From positions 1-64,000 of the forward strand of contig CAYXZD010000010.1 in assembly GCA_964469565.1 (NCBI GenBank): a DNA stretch of 64,000 nucleotides. The letters run 5' to 3'. Position 1 is the stretch's first letter; every line of letters starts with the position of its first letter. The notes under the pieces were generated by a model. The model searched no databases. It was not told the DNA's origin and saw nothing but the letters and a program-made list of their open reading frames with translations. The translations under genes were made by a program, and so were the position numbers. Origin of the DNA: GCA-2720975 sp964469565 (GTDB taxonomy: Bacteria; Planctomycetota; UBA1135; GCA-002686595). This document shows, one piece after another, positions 26,701 through 34,657 of this stretch.

Positions 26701-28830
26701 AACCCGGTGAAGGACTTGGAGAGCGGCAGCTTGACCCACGTGCGCCTCGCGCTTCAACGCGATGACCGCGAACAGGAGGCCGATGTTGATTACCTGACAC
26801 TTGAAGTCCCCCTTCCTGCGGGGGCACAGCTCTTGGAGGGAAGTCTGCGCGGCGGACGCTGGACCCACGAACTCAGGGGGGGCTCTCTCATCATCCCGAT
26901 TGGCCCTATGCGAGGCGTGGTGAATGTGGAGTTCGAACTTCTCGGAGCCCACCCCGGCCAGTACAGGGTTGCTCCCCCCGTGCTACGCAGTGCCTACGAA
27001 CCTGAACGGTTTGCCATCGGTACATCCCGAGACCTTACCGTTCTTGCGCGCGGCGAAAGCACCTCAGATGAGTACCGCCCAACCCCCGATGAGCTCTATC
27101 ACCACGGGCGTAACTTGTACCGCTCAGGCCAAGCAGACGCGGCCCACACCAAACTGATTGAGCTTTATGAGAAGTATGCACACAACCTACGGGACAATGA
27201 ACTCAAGGAGACTGCCAACATGCTCCTGTACCTGTCGATTGACAGGGCTAACCCCGCAGCGATCGTCAGCTTCTTCGAAGTGATCAAGGAAAAAGACCCA
27301 GAGCTGTTCATTCCCTTTGAGAAAGTAGTCACGATCGGGCAGGCCTATCGCGAATTGGGAGAGTACGAGCGCGCCCTCTTGATCTTCCTCGCCACGATCG
27401 ACGAGACGTTTGGTAAGGACCTCAAGGTGGCGGGTGCCCTGCGGGCTCAGGGCGAACGCTCGGGAGCCATCGACACCCTGCAACAGCTCTGTCGGGAATA
27501 CCCGGACATCAGCAGCGTGACGGACACCTGGCTCGCCCTCTCCGATGAGATGCTCGTGGCAGCCAAGGAGGCCCATACGGACGCGAGTCTCAAGGGAGCA
27601 GGGCGTACACAGGCCAGCCTGACTGAGGAGGGCATTCTGCTCCTGCGAAGGCTCCTAGCCATGCATCCAACGGGTCCGCTCACTCCAGCAGCAGCTCTCA
27701 ACTTGGTGAGTGCATACCTCGCCTTGGAAGATCAGGAGACCACATCCGCCCTCGCAGGGGATATGGCGGCCCTGTTCACAGAACCGCGCTACGCCGATGC
27801 GTTTACGTACACACGTGCAGTGGCCGAGTGGCACTTGGGCCATGAGGGCGCAGCCATCGAGCTACTCGAGCGCATCGTCCAGGCAGTGTACAAGGACGAG
27901 CACGGGAATGTGGAGTACTCCGAAAACAGGGACCTAGCCCTCTACATCCTAGCGCAGGTCTACCACGCACGGCGAGATCCGAAGCTCGCGAGTGAATACT
28001 ATGCACAGGTCCAGGGGGTTTTCTCGGATGCTGCTGAAGCACTAGCCGGGTTTGAGAAGCGTGAGCTCTCCTTTGATGAAATCACGACGACCCAGCCTGG
28101 TGAACCGGTTCAGCTCACTCTGGTTCACAAGAACCTCGAAGAGGTTGAGGTCCTCGTTTACGAAGTTGACCTGATGACGCTTTACTTGCGAGAGAAGAAT
28201 CTCACGAACGTAACGTCAATCAATCTCGCCGGCATCTCCCCTACGCTGCGAAAGAGCGTCATGCTCGAGGGTGGAGACAGTCTTCGTGCTGAAGAAACCT
28301 CAGCCGAGCTGCAGCTCAAAGAGCCGGGTGCCTACCTCGTCATTTGCCGTACGGGTAGCCTGCACACCTCAGGTCTCGTTCTCGTCACTCAACTCGAACT
28401 CGATGTCACGGCCGATCTGCAATCCGGGCGCATGCGCGTCCAAGCATTGAGCGGTGCCAGCCAGCGCTATCTCAAGGACGTTGACGTGCGCGTGATCGGC
28501 TCGGCCAACCCGTCATTCACATCAGGCAGTACCGACCCCCGGGGCATTTTCGTTGCCGATGGCGTGCGTGGAGCGGCCACCGTGATCGCCCGACACGGGG
28601 AAGCCCATTACGCCTTCCACCGCGGGACCCAAACTCTGGCCCAGACTCCCCAACCTCCAGCTGCGGCTCAGGCAGGACAGGCGGATGTCTATGGTCAGCA
28701 AATGGAGCGCTCCGCGTACTTCTCCAATGTCATGGAAATGAACCGAGGGATTCAGAGTTCTCGAAGCGGAAAACTCCAGGAGCGAATCAAGCGGGATCGC
28801 AAGGGCGTCCAGGTGCAGTCGGTCAAGTGA
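20782..28830 (+). CDS. Giant TPR/alpha-2-macroglobulin-like exported protein without thioester
   Basis: The 2682-residue protein starts at ATG 20782 with a signal peptide (about residues 1-23); ATG 20710 would add a charged leader. Order: TPR repeats (about 40-560), MG1-like domain (573-680), MG2 with TDRPAYQPGDTVRLRTIIR (from about 765), further MG domains, a bait-like low-complexity segment (about 1265-1375), the A2M domain (FWTPAVTTNAEGKASLEFEL, from about 1385), an alpha-toroid TED-like domain (QRQDGGWSWMPG), a receptor-binding-like beta domain, a second TPR block (about 2098-2425) and a final MG-like domain. The thioester Cys-x-Glu-Gln motif expected in the TED is absent. Family members trap proteases in the periplasm; without thioester this resembles the MagD/YfaS type. 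The sulfatase gene begins 60 nt downstream and is probably co-transcribed. Confidence 0.88.
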   Translation: MASLLRLFPCLIISLISLQPALCAGDELKGAVPEGLRADLMHERWDSALDRIDVLLKTQPDDCDLWSYLSAVALDRSGKSEAALGVLRDLVSDHPQSPWVHKARFRQAEIHRAARNFKEAEQIYEEGLTRLRSQDRQGELAEIYIEFADDLSTPAPGVRPDEGELDYSRAADLYLKVLELDTPRSHRDRATYRAAWCLEQMDDARGAMRGYTEYLDAFDPDRQHPLPNGFVAGERVYEARLQLGVNQQGAGQAADARRSLEDLCEDLAAILKDNQHGLSPERVKELTSMHGEARYRIAGTYGADRNSALLAISNLKRFLAEFESHDWATRAAFEVATRSEEIGFWDEAIAAYQEVSERIRPEDSSTQVLEEHAQLTTFAVYRRAVALKGLERYDEALQGFATYTRKFPSGPNWSHSQQGMVDIAYLRGVTYRRLGDYELARSAWVQFLADHPLDSRVQQVQLDMGSLYIEEAEHLLSLDSEAQVDELRKSAVAQWLRLADKYPGTHPASRALYMSGEQLELELDDLSQAIEVYRRCDFGQSSGAAQLRLAGMTEPSLDLSTERVWRTTESPRVLLRLRNIEEYEVKIYRLDLEAYFRKHLTHRRIEDLDLDLIAPDERREERVEEYAQYAPLERHIELACDGPGVWAVAVTADDLTSTTLVIRSDVEVILKSSRREVFVFAQDMLANQPAAGVQILLGIPQSDGSAAFEELATDASGVARLELESLDVAEQLRVLALREGHFASNGLTLRGLEVAKGLRSRAHIATDRPAYQPGDTVRLRTIIRQVEAGAYTFHEGQIFALSVVDSRGRPLLNESLPLSAFGTLNTTFALPSQAALGQYSILVEGPALPQSVGHFQVDEYQLQKVELTFEHDRSVFYRGETIDVIANARFYYGEPVAHSPIVLTLPDGRQETSETDSKGQVHFSIETRDFPSEGMLAFTGHMRAENVSAQGQVYLATRGYNISLSTSKDVILAGDSFAIDIRTETPDSEGCQRDLHLALFERRSRVGGSWTDDMLAEMDISTGDDGAASWTHSIEKGGHYTVRATGQDRFGNTISRELPIFVSGDNDSTRLRLLTDSTRTEVGRTLEYDLLNRAGAGLALVTIEGESIIDYRLVEIEAGHNRIALDVDHAHFPNFRVSAALMLGNEFFEARADFEVQRALTVNVIPTAERVQPGSKVCVNLEVVDQLGQPVTAELALAVVDAALYEHYSDWAPAIIGFFEEGARRNAGLRTATSCTFSYQGKTVAVAQGVLDEISRQQAVSNGVAERKSSLKRLRALGYASEGDAQDDGISLGRPRRAESQESMFRGRAGLEHLGEANLESLSALGYIGGGGGGGSTQTLTRGKESFSKDKAGFSRDRVRHMLGKDVANKRPNSGPTEPAFDADTAFWTPAVTTNAEGKASLEFELPDKSTRWRITARGVSADTLVGESRSTLVTRSDFFVELLAPKNCVEGDKPGIVARVHNLTGEQGNVRMSLRVSTDEGIRVIPAQVQLDAAHLVQYAFPTLDALAPLDMKLELTAKAQLNNGDQIDAQTREDILVRPYGMEFSASHSGPITDLSTFWLQLPNDRKYSERRLDVYIGPSLDSWLIDAALGRLGFLAPSRHAHSQSQSAIAADLRGTLAVMDGLGRGGRRGHPEYANLRSRAMGLTASLVSAQRQDGGWSWMPGAGSSTPQTSADVVLALGAARTSGLELSPGSLSSAVTYLQNAFRASSGQANEIKATITHALAAVGRGDFGAANRLFRERNALSPAAMAHLCLAFVHMKRVPMASEVARLLEGEMQVSGNSNSATTESYCSVRNNKGWSRSRLGMTALAVSALQGSLPSSPKLREGIEYLLSHRPWVGDAGRGLALLAVASDAQLDAGMASLDPVQLTVGEQEPRLLDLASHPQGLFISIPLQDVREREVRVNLKNLGSGTPQFSASMTGFSTDLHRTRRGEQVFRLSREEYLAMPPIFDGRPLPTGFSVLRSYEEYWTNPVKDLESGSLTHVRLALQRDDREQEADVDYLTLEVPLPAGAQLLEGSLRGGRWTHELRGGSLIIPIGPMRGVVNVEFELLGAHPGQYRVAPPVLRSAYEPERFAIGTSRDLTVLARGESTSDEYRPTPDELYHHGRNLYRSGQADAAHTKLIELYEKYAHNLRDNELKETANMLLYLSIDRANPAAIVSFFEVIKEKDPELFIPFEKVVTIGQAYRELGEYERALLIFLATIDETFGKDLKVAGALRAQGERSGAIDTLQQLCREYPDISSVTDTWLALSDEMLVAAKEAHTDASLKGAGRTQASLTEEGILLLRRLLAMHPTGPLTPAAALNLVSAYLALEDQETTSALAGDMAALFTEPRYADAFTYTRAVAEWHLGHEGAAIELLERIVQAVYKDEHGNVEYSENRDLALYILAQVYHARRDPKLASEYYAQVQGVFSDAAEALAGFEKRELSFDEITTTQPGEPVQLTLVHKNLEEVEVLVYEVDLMTLYLREKNLTNVTSINLAGISPTLRKSVMLEGGDSLRAEETSAELQLKEPGAYLVICRTGSLHTSGLVLVTQLELDVTADLQSGRMRVQALSGASQRYLKDVDVRVIGSANPSFTSGSTDPRGIFVADGVRGAATVIARHGEAHYAFHRGTQTLAQTPQPPAAAQAGQADVYGQQMERSAYFSNVMEMNRGIQSSRSGKLQERIKRDRKGVQVQSVK

Positions 28831-28890
28831 ATCTGAAGTCCTGTTGGCCTGCATTCAGACGGTTAGCCTGCTAGGATTCGCCACCCAATC

Positions 28891-30255
28891 ATGAGAACTA
28901 TGCGTCCATCTAAGGCAGCATTGCTTTGTGCCCTCTTCGTCCTGAACAGCTGTGGATCCAACACGGCTTCGCAACCCACAGGCACAAGAGGGGCCAAGCC
29001 CCCCAATGTCGTCGTCATTCTGCTCGACACCTTGCGGGCAGATGTGCTTTCGTTTTATGGGGCCGATGAGGAACGTGCTCCCTATCTGGCCCAACTCGCA
29101 GCCCAAGGCACCGTCTTCGAGAATGCATTCTCGACGTCCACGTGGACGGCACCCTCCACAGCGTCCATGCTCACAGGAATGTACCCCGACCGCCACGGGG
29201 TCACGCGTGGGTTTCTGGCCCAGTTTCGAGAGGGGGAGGCTGTGGACGAAGGAGTTTTGGGGGAGATGGAACTACTCTCCATTTCCTCTGACACGCCCAC
29301 CCTTGCAGAACGATTCAAGCAAGCCGGCTACGACACCTACGCTCTCGCTTCAAACGTGAACATCGGACCGGAGATGGCCTTTGACCGTGGTTTTGACGAG
29401 TTTGAGCGCCATGACCTGCAGCCCGCGAAGTTCCTGCGCGATCGCCTCATGGATATGCGCCAACGCATTGATGCGAGCGACAAACCAAGTTTCGTGTACT
29501 TGCATTTCAATGACGTGCACAAGCCCTACGAACTTCGTCCCCGTTTCTACAAGAAAGGCGCAAACCGCGACGAAACCCAAGAAAAGCTGGAGTTATACAA
29601 GAGTGAACTGGGATACCTAGACAGTTTCCTCGCACGTATCCACCAGTCGATGGAATGGGGTGATGATACGTTGATCGTCGTCGTGGCTGATCATGGCGAG
29701 GAGTTCAAAGACCACGGCCAGTACTACCACGAGTTCACACTCCATGTGGAACTCAATCAGATTCCGTTTCTCATCAGGGCCCCCGGTTTGCGGGTCCACC
29801 CCGGGCGCGTTGCAGAGAATGTCTCGCTCATTGACGTTGTACCCACCATTTTTGACCTCATTGGGGTGAGTTCTCCTGGTGACATGGATGGCCGGTCCTT
29901 AGCCAGCTTCTGCCGTAGCGACGACAAGCGTTCGGGTTTGACCCAGGAGAGCGCGGCATTGATTGAACGCCCCCTCATCCTGCACCGATTCGAAGATGGC
30001 GAAGACCTTTGGGGAGTCATTCTCGAAGATTGGAAACTCATCCAATCGGATCTGGGCGTGTTGCTCTATGACCTGAAGAACGACCCCAAGGAATTGAATG
30101 AAGTGTCGAGTGAGAATGTCGAACTCGCATTGCAACTCATTGCCATCCTCGACGAACACAGGGATCGGGGTTCCAATCCCCAATCCATGCGTACCCAAGT
30201 GGATATTGATCAGGACCTCCTCGACCGCCTCAAGGCCATCGGATACGTCAAGTAG
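28891..30255 (+). CDS. Sulfatase-fold lipoprotein with Thr nucleophile and C-terminal LGY-type motif
   Basis: The 454-residue protein has a signal sequence ending in a lipobox-like LNSC (Cys21; ATG 28900 is an alternative start). The fold is clear: VVVILLDTLRADVLSFYG, WTAPSTASMLTGMYPDRHG, and VVVADHGEEFKDHGQYYHE with metal-binding Asp-His. The nucleophile motif is T86-A-P-S-T, not the Cys/Ser-x-Pro-x-Arg formylglycine motif. Phospho- or alkaline-phosphatase-type chemistry is therefore more likely than sulfate ester hydrolysis. The C-terminus ends LLDRLKAIGYVK, a motif that recurs in the upstream giant protein. It lies 60 nt after that gene. Confidence 0.88.
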   Translation: MRTMRPSKAALLCALFVLNSCGSNTASQPTGTRGAKPPNVVVILLDTLRADVLSFYGADEERAPYLAQLAAQGTVFENAFSTSTWTAPSTASMLTGMYPDRHGVTRGFLAQFREGEAVDEGVLGEMELLSISSDTPTLAERFKQAGYDTYALASNVNIGPEMAFDRGFDEFERHDLQPAKFLRDRLMDMRQRIDASDKPSFVYLHFNDVHKPYELRPRFYKKGANRDETQEKLELYKSELGYLDSFLARIHQSMEWGDDTLIVVVADHGEEFKDHGQYYHEFTLHVELNQIPFLIRAPGLRVHPGRVAENVSLIDVVPTIFDLIGVSSPGDMDGRSLASFCRSDDKRSGLTQESAALIERPLILHRFEDGEDLWGVILEDWKLIQSDLGVLLYDLKNDPKELNEVSSENVELALQLIAILDEHRDRGSNPQSMRTQVDIDQDLLDRLKAIGYVK

Positions 30256-30332
30256 GCGGGCAAAACGAATCTCGGCCGACCTTGTCGGAGAGGTCTCTAC
30301 GGTCGCCGCGGCCCCCAGTCGCCCCTAGGGCT

Positions 30333-31706
30333 CTACTGATCGCCCAAGCGCAATCGCTCCGCCTGCATCCAGGCTGACAGGCGCACTACCTGCGGAGCAT
30401 ACTCAGCTTTACCCGCCAGGTTGATCCGCTCCATGGGATCGGCCTGTCGGTCAAAGAGGGCTTCATTGGTGCCTCCGGGTGATTGGAAAAACACGTACTT
30501 GAACCGTTCTTCGACGACGGCACGTTCCACCATTCCGAGCTCGCCCCCAAATCCGGGAGCTAGATACAAGAAACGCTCCCGCCAAGGAGCCGCGGGGTCT
30601 TGGCAAATGCTCAGTAGGCTCTGGCCGTGCATCCCCTTCGGGATTTCTAGCCCGCAGGACTCGAGAACCGTGGGGAGAATATCCTCCGTGATGACCAATT
30701 GCCTGCGCCGAGCCCCCTCAGGGAGGTGCTTGGGAAACCGCATAATCAAAGGCACCTGAATGGAAGGCTCGTACGAGAGACCCTTTTGCTGGAGGCCATG
30801 TTCCCCGAGGAGCTGGCCGTTGTCTGTCGTGAGAATGATCATCGTCTCATCCAGCTCCCCACTTGCGTGCAGAGCATCCAGCAGACGTTGCACATTGTCG
30901 TCCACTGACAACATGAGTTCCCAATAGGCACGCACATCGCGAGCGTATTGATCCGGATCAGGCATGGCATGCCGGCCTGCGGTGCTGCGTAGGACTCGAT
31001 AAAAAACGGGCAGGGAGAAGGGATCATCGTGGGCGCTCTCCGGCAAGGGGAAAGCGACGTCCGCAAGCAGGCCAGCGTGCCTTGGAGCTGGAGTCATGGG
31101 TACATGAGGATTCTTGAATGCCACAGCCATGAAGAAGGGGCGCTGGTTTTTCTCCCCCAAGAAATCGAGGGCATAATCAGTCAGACGATCTGCTTGAAAG
31201 CCCTCGCTAGGAACGCGCTCACCATCCACATTGAAGGGCTGATCGAAGTGGGACCCCGGCCCCTCATAGCTCACCCAGCGATCAAATCCTCGGACCGGTT
31301 GGGCTCCAGGATTGGACAGGTGCCACTTCCCAATCCAAGCCGTCCGATAGCCGGCTTGCCCGAGATGGTCGGCTAGAGTCTGATGGGGATCGAGCGGATG
31401 GGCTGGGGGGTGGTTGTTCCAGATTCCGTGCACCGTGGCCGGCTGCCCTGTCAGCAGAGCGGCCCGACCAGGACAACAACGCGAGGTGGTTACATAGGCG
31501 CGCTCAAACAAGACTCCGCTCTCAGCGAGACTGTCAAGGGCCGGCGTTTGGATATGGGGGTTTCCGGTGGCAGAGAGACTGTCATAGCGTTGGTCGTCAG
31601 TGAGGATCAGCAACACGTTGGGCCGCGCCTGAGATCCCTTGTGAGAACAACCCGACAAGGCTACGAGAGCGAAGCAAGCCAGTAGAAATGTGAGCCCGTC
31701 TTTCAT
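30333..31706 (-). CDS. Formylglycine-type sulfatase, lipoprotein
   Basis: The 457-residue protein has a lipoprotein signal (FALVALSGC, Cys20). The canonical sulfatase sequence is complete: NVLLILTDDQRYDSL with both metal Asp residues, and C77-C-P-G-R81 followed by AALLTGQ. The metal site MIILTTDNGQLLGEHG is also present. Cys77 should be oxidised to formylglycine by a maturase not seen in this window. It resembles choline-/heparan-type arylsulfatases acting on extracellular sulfated polymers; the substrate cannot be named. The start overlaps the upstream sulfatase-fold gene by 4 nt (ATGA). Confidence 0.93.
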   Translation of the reverse strand: MKDGLTFLLACFALVALSGCSHKGSQARPNVLLILTDDQRYDSLSATGNPHIQTPALDSLAESGVLFERAYVTTSRCCPGRAALLTGQPATVHGIWNNHPPAHPLDPHQTLADHLGQAGYRTAWIGKWHLSNPGAQPVRGFDRWVSYEGPGSHFDQPFNVDGERVPSEGFQADRLTDYALDFLGEKNQRPFFMAVAFKNPHVPMTPAPRHAGLLADVAFPLPESAHDDPFSLPVFYRVLRSTAGRHAMPDPDQYARDVRAYWELMLSVDDNVQRLLDALHASGELDETMIILTTDNGQLLGEHGLQQKGLSYEPSIQVPLIMRFPKHLPEGARRRQLVITEDILPTVLESCGLEIPKGMHGQSLLSICQDPAAPWRERFLYLAPGFGGELGMVERAVVEERFKYVFFQSPGGTNEALFDRQADPMERINLAGKAEYAPQVVRLSAWMQAERLRLGDQ

Positions 31707-32977
31707 TGGCCCATAAACCTCCCGAGGGCATCTTCCAGAACGGCTAAGTGCCCCAGTGCGGCGGGATCCCCAGAGAGATCGTGGGTTTCAGCCGGATCGT
31801 CTAACAAGTCGAACAGCTGGCGCTGGTTGCTCTCCAAGTCGACCACCAACTTGTAGCGCGATCCAATAGCAGCTCGGCGTCGGCGGATTCGATCTGTCTC
31901 ACAAAAGAGAACACGATTACCCATCACATCTAATCCCTGCAGGGCTTGGCCATCGAGATCTTCAGGAGTGTCTATGTCCAAGGCTTCACACAGTGTCGGC
32001 ACGACATCAATCAAACTCCCGCTGACCTCATTCAAGCCGGGGGCCACCCCGGGCCCCCAAAGGATGAGAGGCACATGAATCAGTTCGTCGTAAAGGGACT
32101 GTGCAGAGCCCACACCCCCGTGATCGAACAATTCCATACCGTGCGTTGATGTAAGGAGAATCAAGGAGTCTTGCAGTAGGCCACGCTGGTTCATTCCCTC
32201 GAGCAGGCGACCCAGCTGATCATCGAGATACGCGAGCTCACTGTCGTAGTGAGCGCATAATTCAGCCAAGTCCGCATCATCCCAGACGCGTCGGCCCGCC
32301 ATCAGGTCTCCCAGTCGTAAGCCACCCGCAAGGGGGCCCTCATATTGAGGATCTCCGAATTCCAGCCCCTCGACTGGGGCCCAATCGTGCAGGCAATCGG
32401 CAAAATGGGCCATTAGGAAGAATGCCCCACTTGCCTGGTCATCCAACCATTCCAATGCCTGGTCCACCACCCGACCCGAGCTCAAGCCCTTCGGCCAGCC
32501 GTCCCGCTCCACCGTGAATGTGTAGTCAGCGAACCCTTCGCCCACGCCGCTCGCTGCGTTGAGAAAGGGGTGACTCAAGACCGCCCCGGTGTTATAGCCC
32601 CTCTCCCTCAAGAGGCGGGCGAGGGTGACAGCGCCGGCGTCCATGGCTTGGGCTTCCCCAGCCAGATTCAAGTGGCTCGGATAGCGGCCTGTCATCAGAG
32701 CTGCAAAGGCGGGACGACTCCAAGGAGAAGGCGTGATGATATCGTCAAATCGCAACCCACCTTCTGCAAGGCCATCCATGTGGGGTGTCGCCCTTCGCGG
32801 GTATCCGTAAGAACCCAGGTGGTCAGCACGCACTCCATCAAGGCAGAGCACGAGCAGGTTGGGACCTTGGGGCCGGGTTCCTTGGTCGCGGGGTGGGGGC
32901 AAGCAACCCGAGAGTCCCAGGATGCCCATGGCAGTCCATACAAGGGGACGTGGACTGGGAGCGGAAGCCATCAACAT
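31703..32977 (-). CDS. Sulfatase-fold lipoprotein with Ser-Arg-Pro motif
   Basis: The 424-residue protein has a lipoprotein signal (MGILGLSGC, Cys25); ATG 32971 is an alternative start. The N-terminal metal motif is NLLVLCLDGVRADHLGSYG. The nucleophile region reads S87-R-P-A-F91 before AALMTG, so Ser is present but the conserved Arg is Phe. The second metal site is altered: LTSTHGMELFDHGG has Ser-Thr-His where Asp-His/Asn is usual. Enzyme activity is uncertain. It begins 11 nt after the membrane glycosyltransferase-like gene and overlaps the canonical sulfatase gene by 4 nt, so all three are one operon. Confidence 0.85.
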   Translation of the reverse strand: MLMASAPSPRPLVWTAMGILGLSGCLPPPRDQGTRPQGPNLLVLCLDGVRADHLGSYGYPRRATPHMDGLAEGGLRFDDIITPSPWSRPAFAALMTGRYPSHLNLAGEAQAMDAGAVTLARLLRERGYNTGAVLSHPFLNAASGVGEGFADYTFTVERDGWPKGLSSGRVVDQALEWLDDQASGAFFLMAHFADCLHDWAPVEGLEFGDPQYEGPLAGGLRLGDLMAGRRVWDDADLAELCAHYDSELAYLDDQLGRLLEGMNQRGLLQDSLILLTSTHGMELFDHGGVGSAQSLYDELIHVPLILWGPGVAPGLNEVSGSLIDVVPTLCEALDIDTPEDLDGQALQGLDVMGNRVLFCETDRIRRRRAAIGSRYKLVVDLESNQRQLFDLLDDPAETHDLSGDPAALGHLAVLEDALGRFMGQ

Positions 32978-32988
32978 GGGGGTCTACC

Positions 32989-34584
32989 CTAACGAGCCGA
33001 GCGAGCCCCTGGCAAAGCAACGCTCCCCTTACGCCGAAACAAGTCGAGATCCGCTCCTCCCGGAATGGGCAAATACTCGTGGAGATAGCGCTCCCTAAAA
33101 TCAGGATGTTGAACAATGCTTGCCTCCCACGGATTCACGACGAGGCGGCCTTCATGGTCACGGACACCGTTGCCAAGGATGATGTAATCCGGCTCCTGCC
33201 CGAGCACCCAAGCACCGTCGCTCCGATGGTGGCCCTTCAACTCGACTCGCAAGTCTGGTCGGCGGGAAGCCGCCGCAGAGTGGGTCAGGCCTAGAATGTC
33301 GACGATCTCCAACTCGGAGTACCAACCAAACGCACCGATCGGAGAAAGCGCCACACGACAATCAGGGGGAGCGACCTCCCTGAAGTGGCGACCAAGGGCT
33401 TCCCAGCGCTGCTCATCAAAGCGGTGCAGGAGCCCAAGGTAGGGCCTGCAGTGATCATCGAGAAGGCTTGCGAAGGGCAGGCGAAACTGCAGGGCTTGGG
33501 GGAAGGCCACGGCCAGACAAGTCAGGAGCCAGAGTACGAATCGGCGAGCGCCCCCCATCCTCGTCGAAGCCAGGCTCACTCCCAGGCATGCAAGCACCAT
33601 GGCCAGCGGCAAACTAGGCACGAAGAAGCGTGCTAAGGCCACATAGTCCCCCCCCACCCAGATCACATAGAGTGTGTGCAGAACAAGCCCGACAAGTGCG
33701 CTCCTGAGCATGCCGTTGGACCCACGCAGTGGCTCATCCGAACACCTTTTCTTGCACAGGATGAGGAAGCTCCCCAAGAGGAATACCCCCATACCGCACA
33801 CGATCGTCGAGACTCCGAAGTATTCGACGCCCCGACGCAGATCCTCTCCCACGGGAAGTTTCTTGACGCCGTAAGTCATGGGCAGAAACCGTCCATAGTA
33901 GGCCACACGCAGGCTCGTCCAGAGCGCTAGGGCCGCCAGGGGAATCCAGCCCGGTGCCCAGCGATCACGATCGGGGCGTGAACGGCCAGGCCCCAAGGCA
34001 AAGGGCAATGCAAAAAGAGCAGCCTCCTGCCGCAGAAGACAAGCCAACGCTAAAACAAGGGCAGATGCGGTGGGGACCTGCCCCCGGGCCTCGGCCCGTA
34101 GACCTAAGGCAAACCACAGGGCCAGCAGACCTGCCAAGAGTGTGGTTCCCAGACCTGCCGCGCCGTGGAATGCCAGCGCCGGAGATGTCGCGACCAGAAT
34201 CGCGGGAACCGGCCAAGCGCTGCGAGGGCGGAGCGTCTGCCAAGCCACACCCACAGACGCCACGATCAGCCCGCAGGCCAGGGCGGACACGATGACCGAG
34301 ACATGAACGGGATCTAGCCCCACCGCCATCCCAACGGCCAGAATCATCACCCACAAGGGTGCCGTGAATCCCTCGACCACTTGGCCCGGATTGAAGACAA
34401 GCCCATCCCCCGAAAGGAAAGAGCGCCCGTAGCGCATGCAGATGAAGTCGTCATCGATGGGGCCGGCATCAGAAAAGCTGAGGGCATGGCCCACGGCCAA
34501 GAGACACAGGCCGCCGAGAAGCACGTAAGAGGCCTGCGGGCTGCGCTCAGGTTGGAGGGATAAGGGAGACTGGGCCATGGCCAT
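32989..34584 (-). CDS. Polytopic membrane glycosyltransferase-like protein (GT-C type)
   Basis: The protein of about 531 residues has some ten membrane segments. After the first span comes the acidic motif GPIDDDFICMRYGRSFLSG, then LVFNPGQVVEGFTAPLW. This layout (Asp pair in the first periplasmic loop, then VEGxTxxLW) is typical of ArnT/PMT-like GT-C enzymes using polyprenyl-phosphate sugars. The hydrophilic C-terminal domain ends after PIPGGADLDLFRRKG. ATG 34584, 34578 or 34614 could be the start. It is first in an operon with two sulfatase-fold lipoproteins, suggesting surface-glycan work. The sugar and acceptor are unknown. Confidence 0.75.
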   Translation of the reverse strand: MAMAQSPLSLQPERSPQASYVLLGGLCLLAVGHALSFSDAGPIDDDFICMRYGRSFLSGDGLVFNPGQVVEGFTAPLWVMILAVGMAVGLDPVHVSVIVSALACGLIVASVGVAWQTLRPRSAWPVPAILVATSPALAFHGAAGLGTTLLAGLLALWFALGLRAEARGQVPTASALVLALACLLRQEAALFALPFALGPGRSRPDRDRWAPGWIPLAALALWTSLRVAYYGRFLPMTYGVKKLPVGEDLRRGVEYFGVSTIVCGMGVFLLGSFLILCKKRCSDEPLRGSNGMLRSALVGLVLHTLYVIWVGGDYVALARFFVPSLPLAMVLACLGVSLASTRMGGARRFVLWLLTCLAVAFPQALQFRLPFASLLDDHCRPYLGLLHRFDEQRWEALGRHFREVAPPDCRVALSPIGAFGWYSELEIVDILGLTHSAAASRRPDLRVELKGHHRSDGAWVLGQEPDYIILGNGVRDHEGRLVVNPWEASIVQHPDFRERYLHEYLPIPGGADLDLFRRKGSVALPGARSAR

Positions 34585-34657
34585 GTGCCAAACAAGGGAT
34601 CGAGACCCACGCAAGGGGGGGTCAAGTCAGGGCAGGGGCACGCTACAGTATCACCCT

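Noticed and set aside
30271..30292. Terminator hairpin between convergent sulfatase-fold genes
   Set aside because: The stem is short with a bulge and there is no T-run; too weak to annotate.
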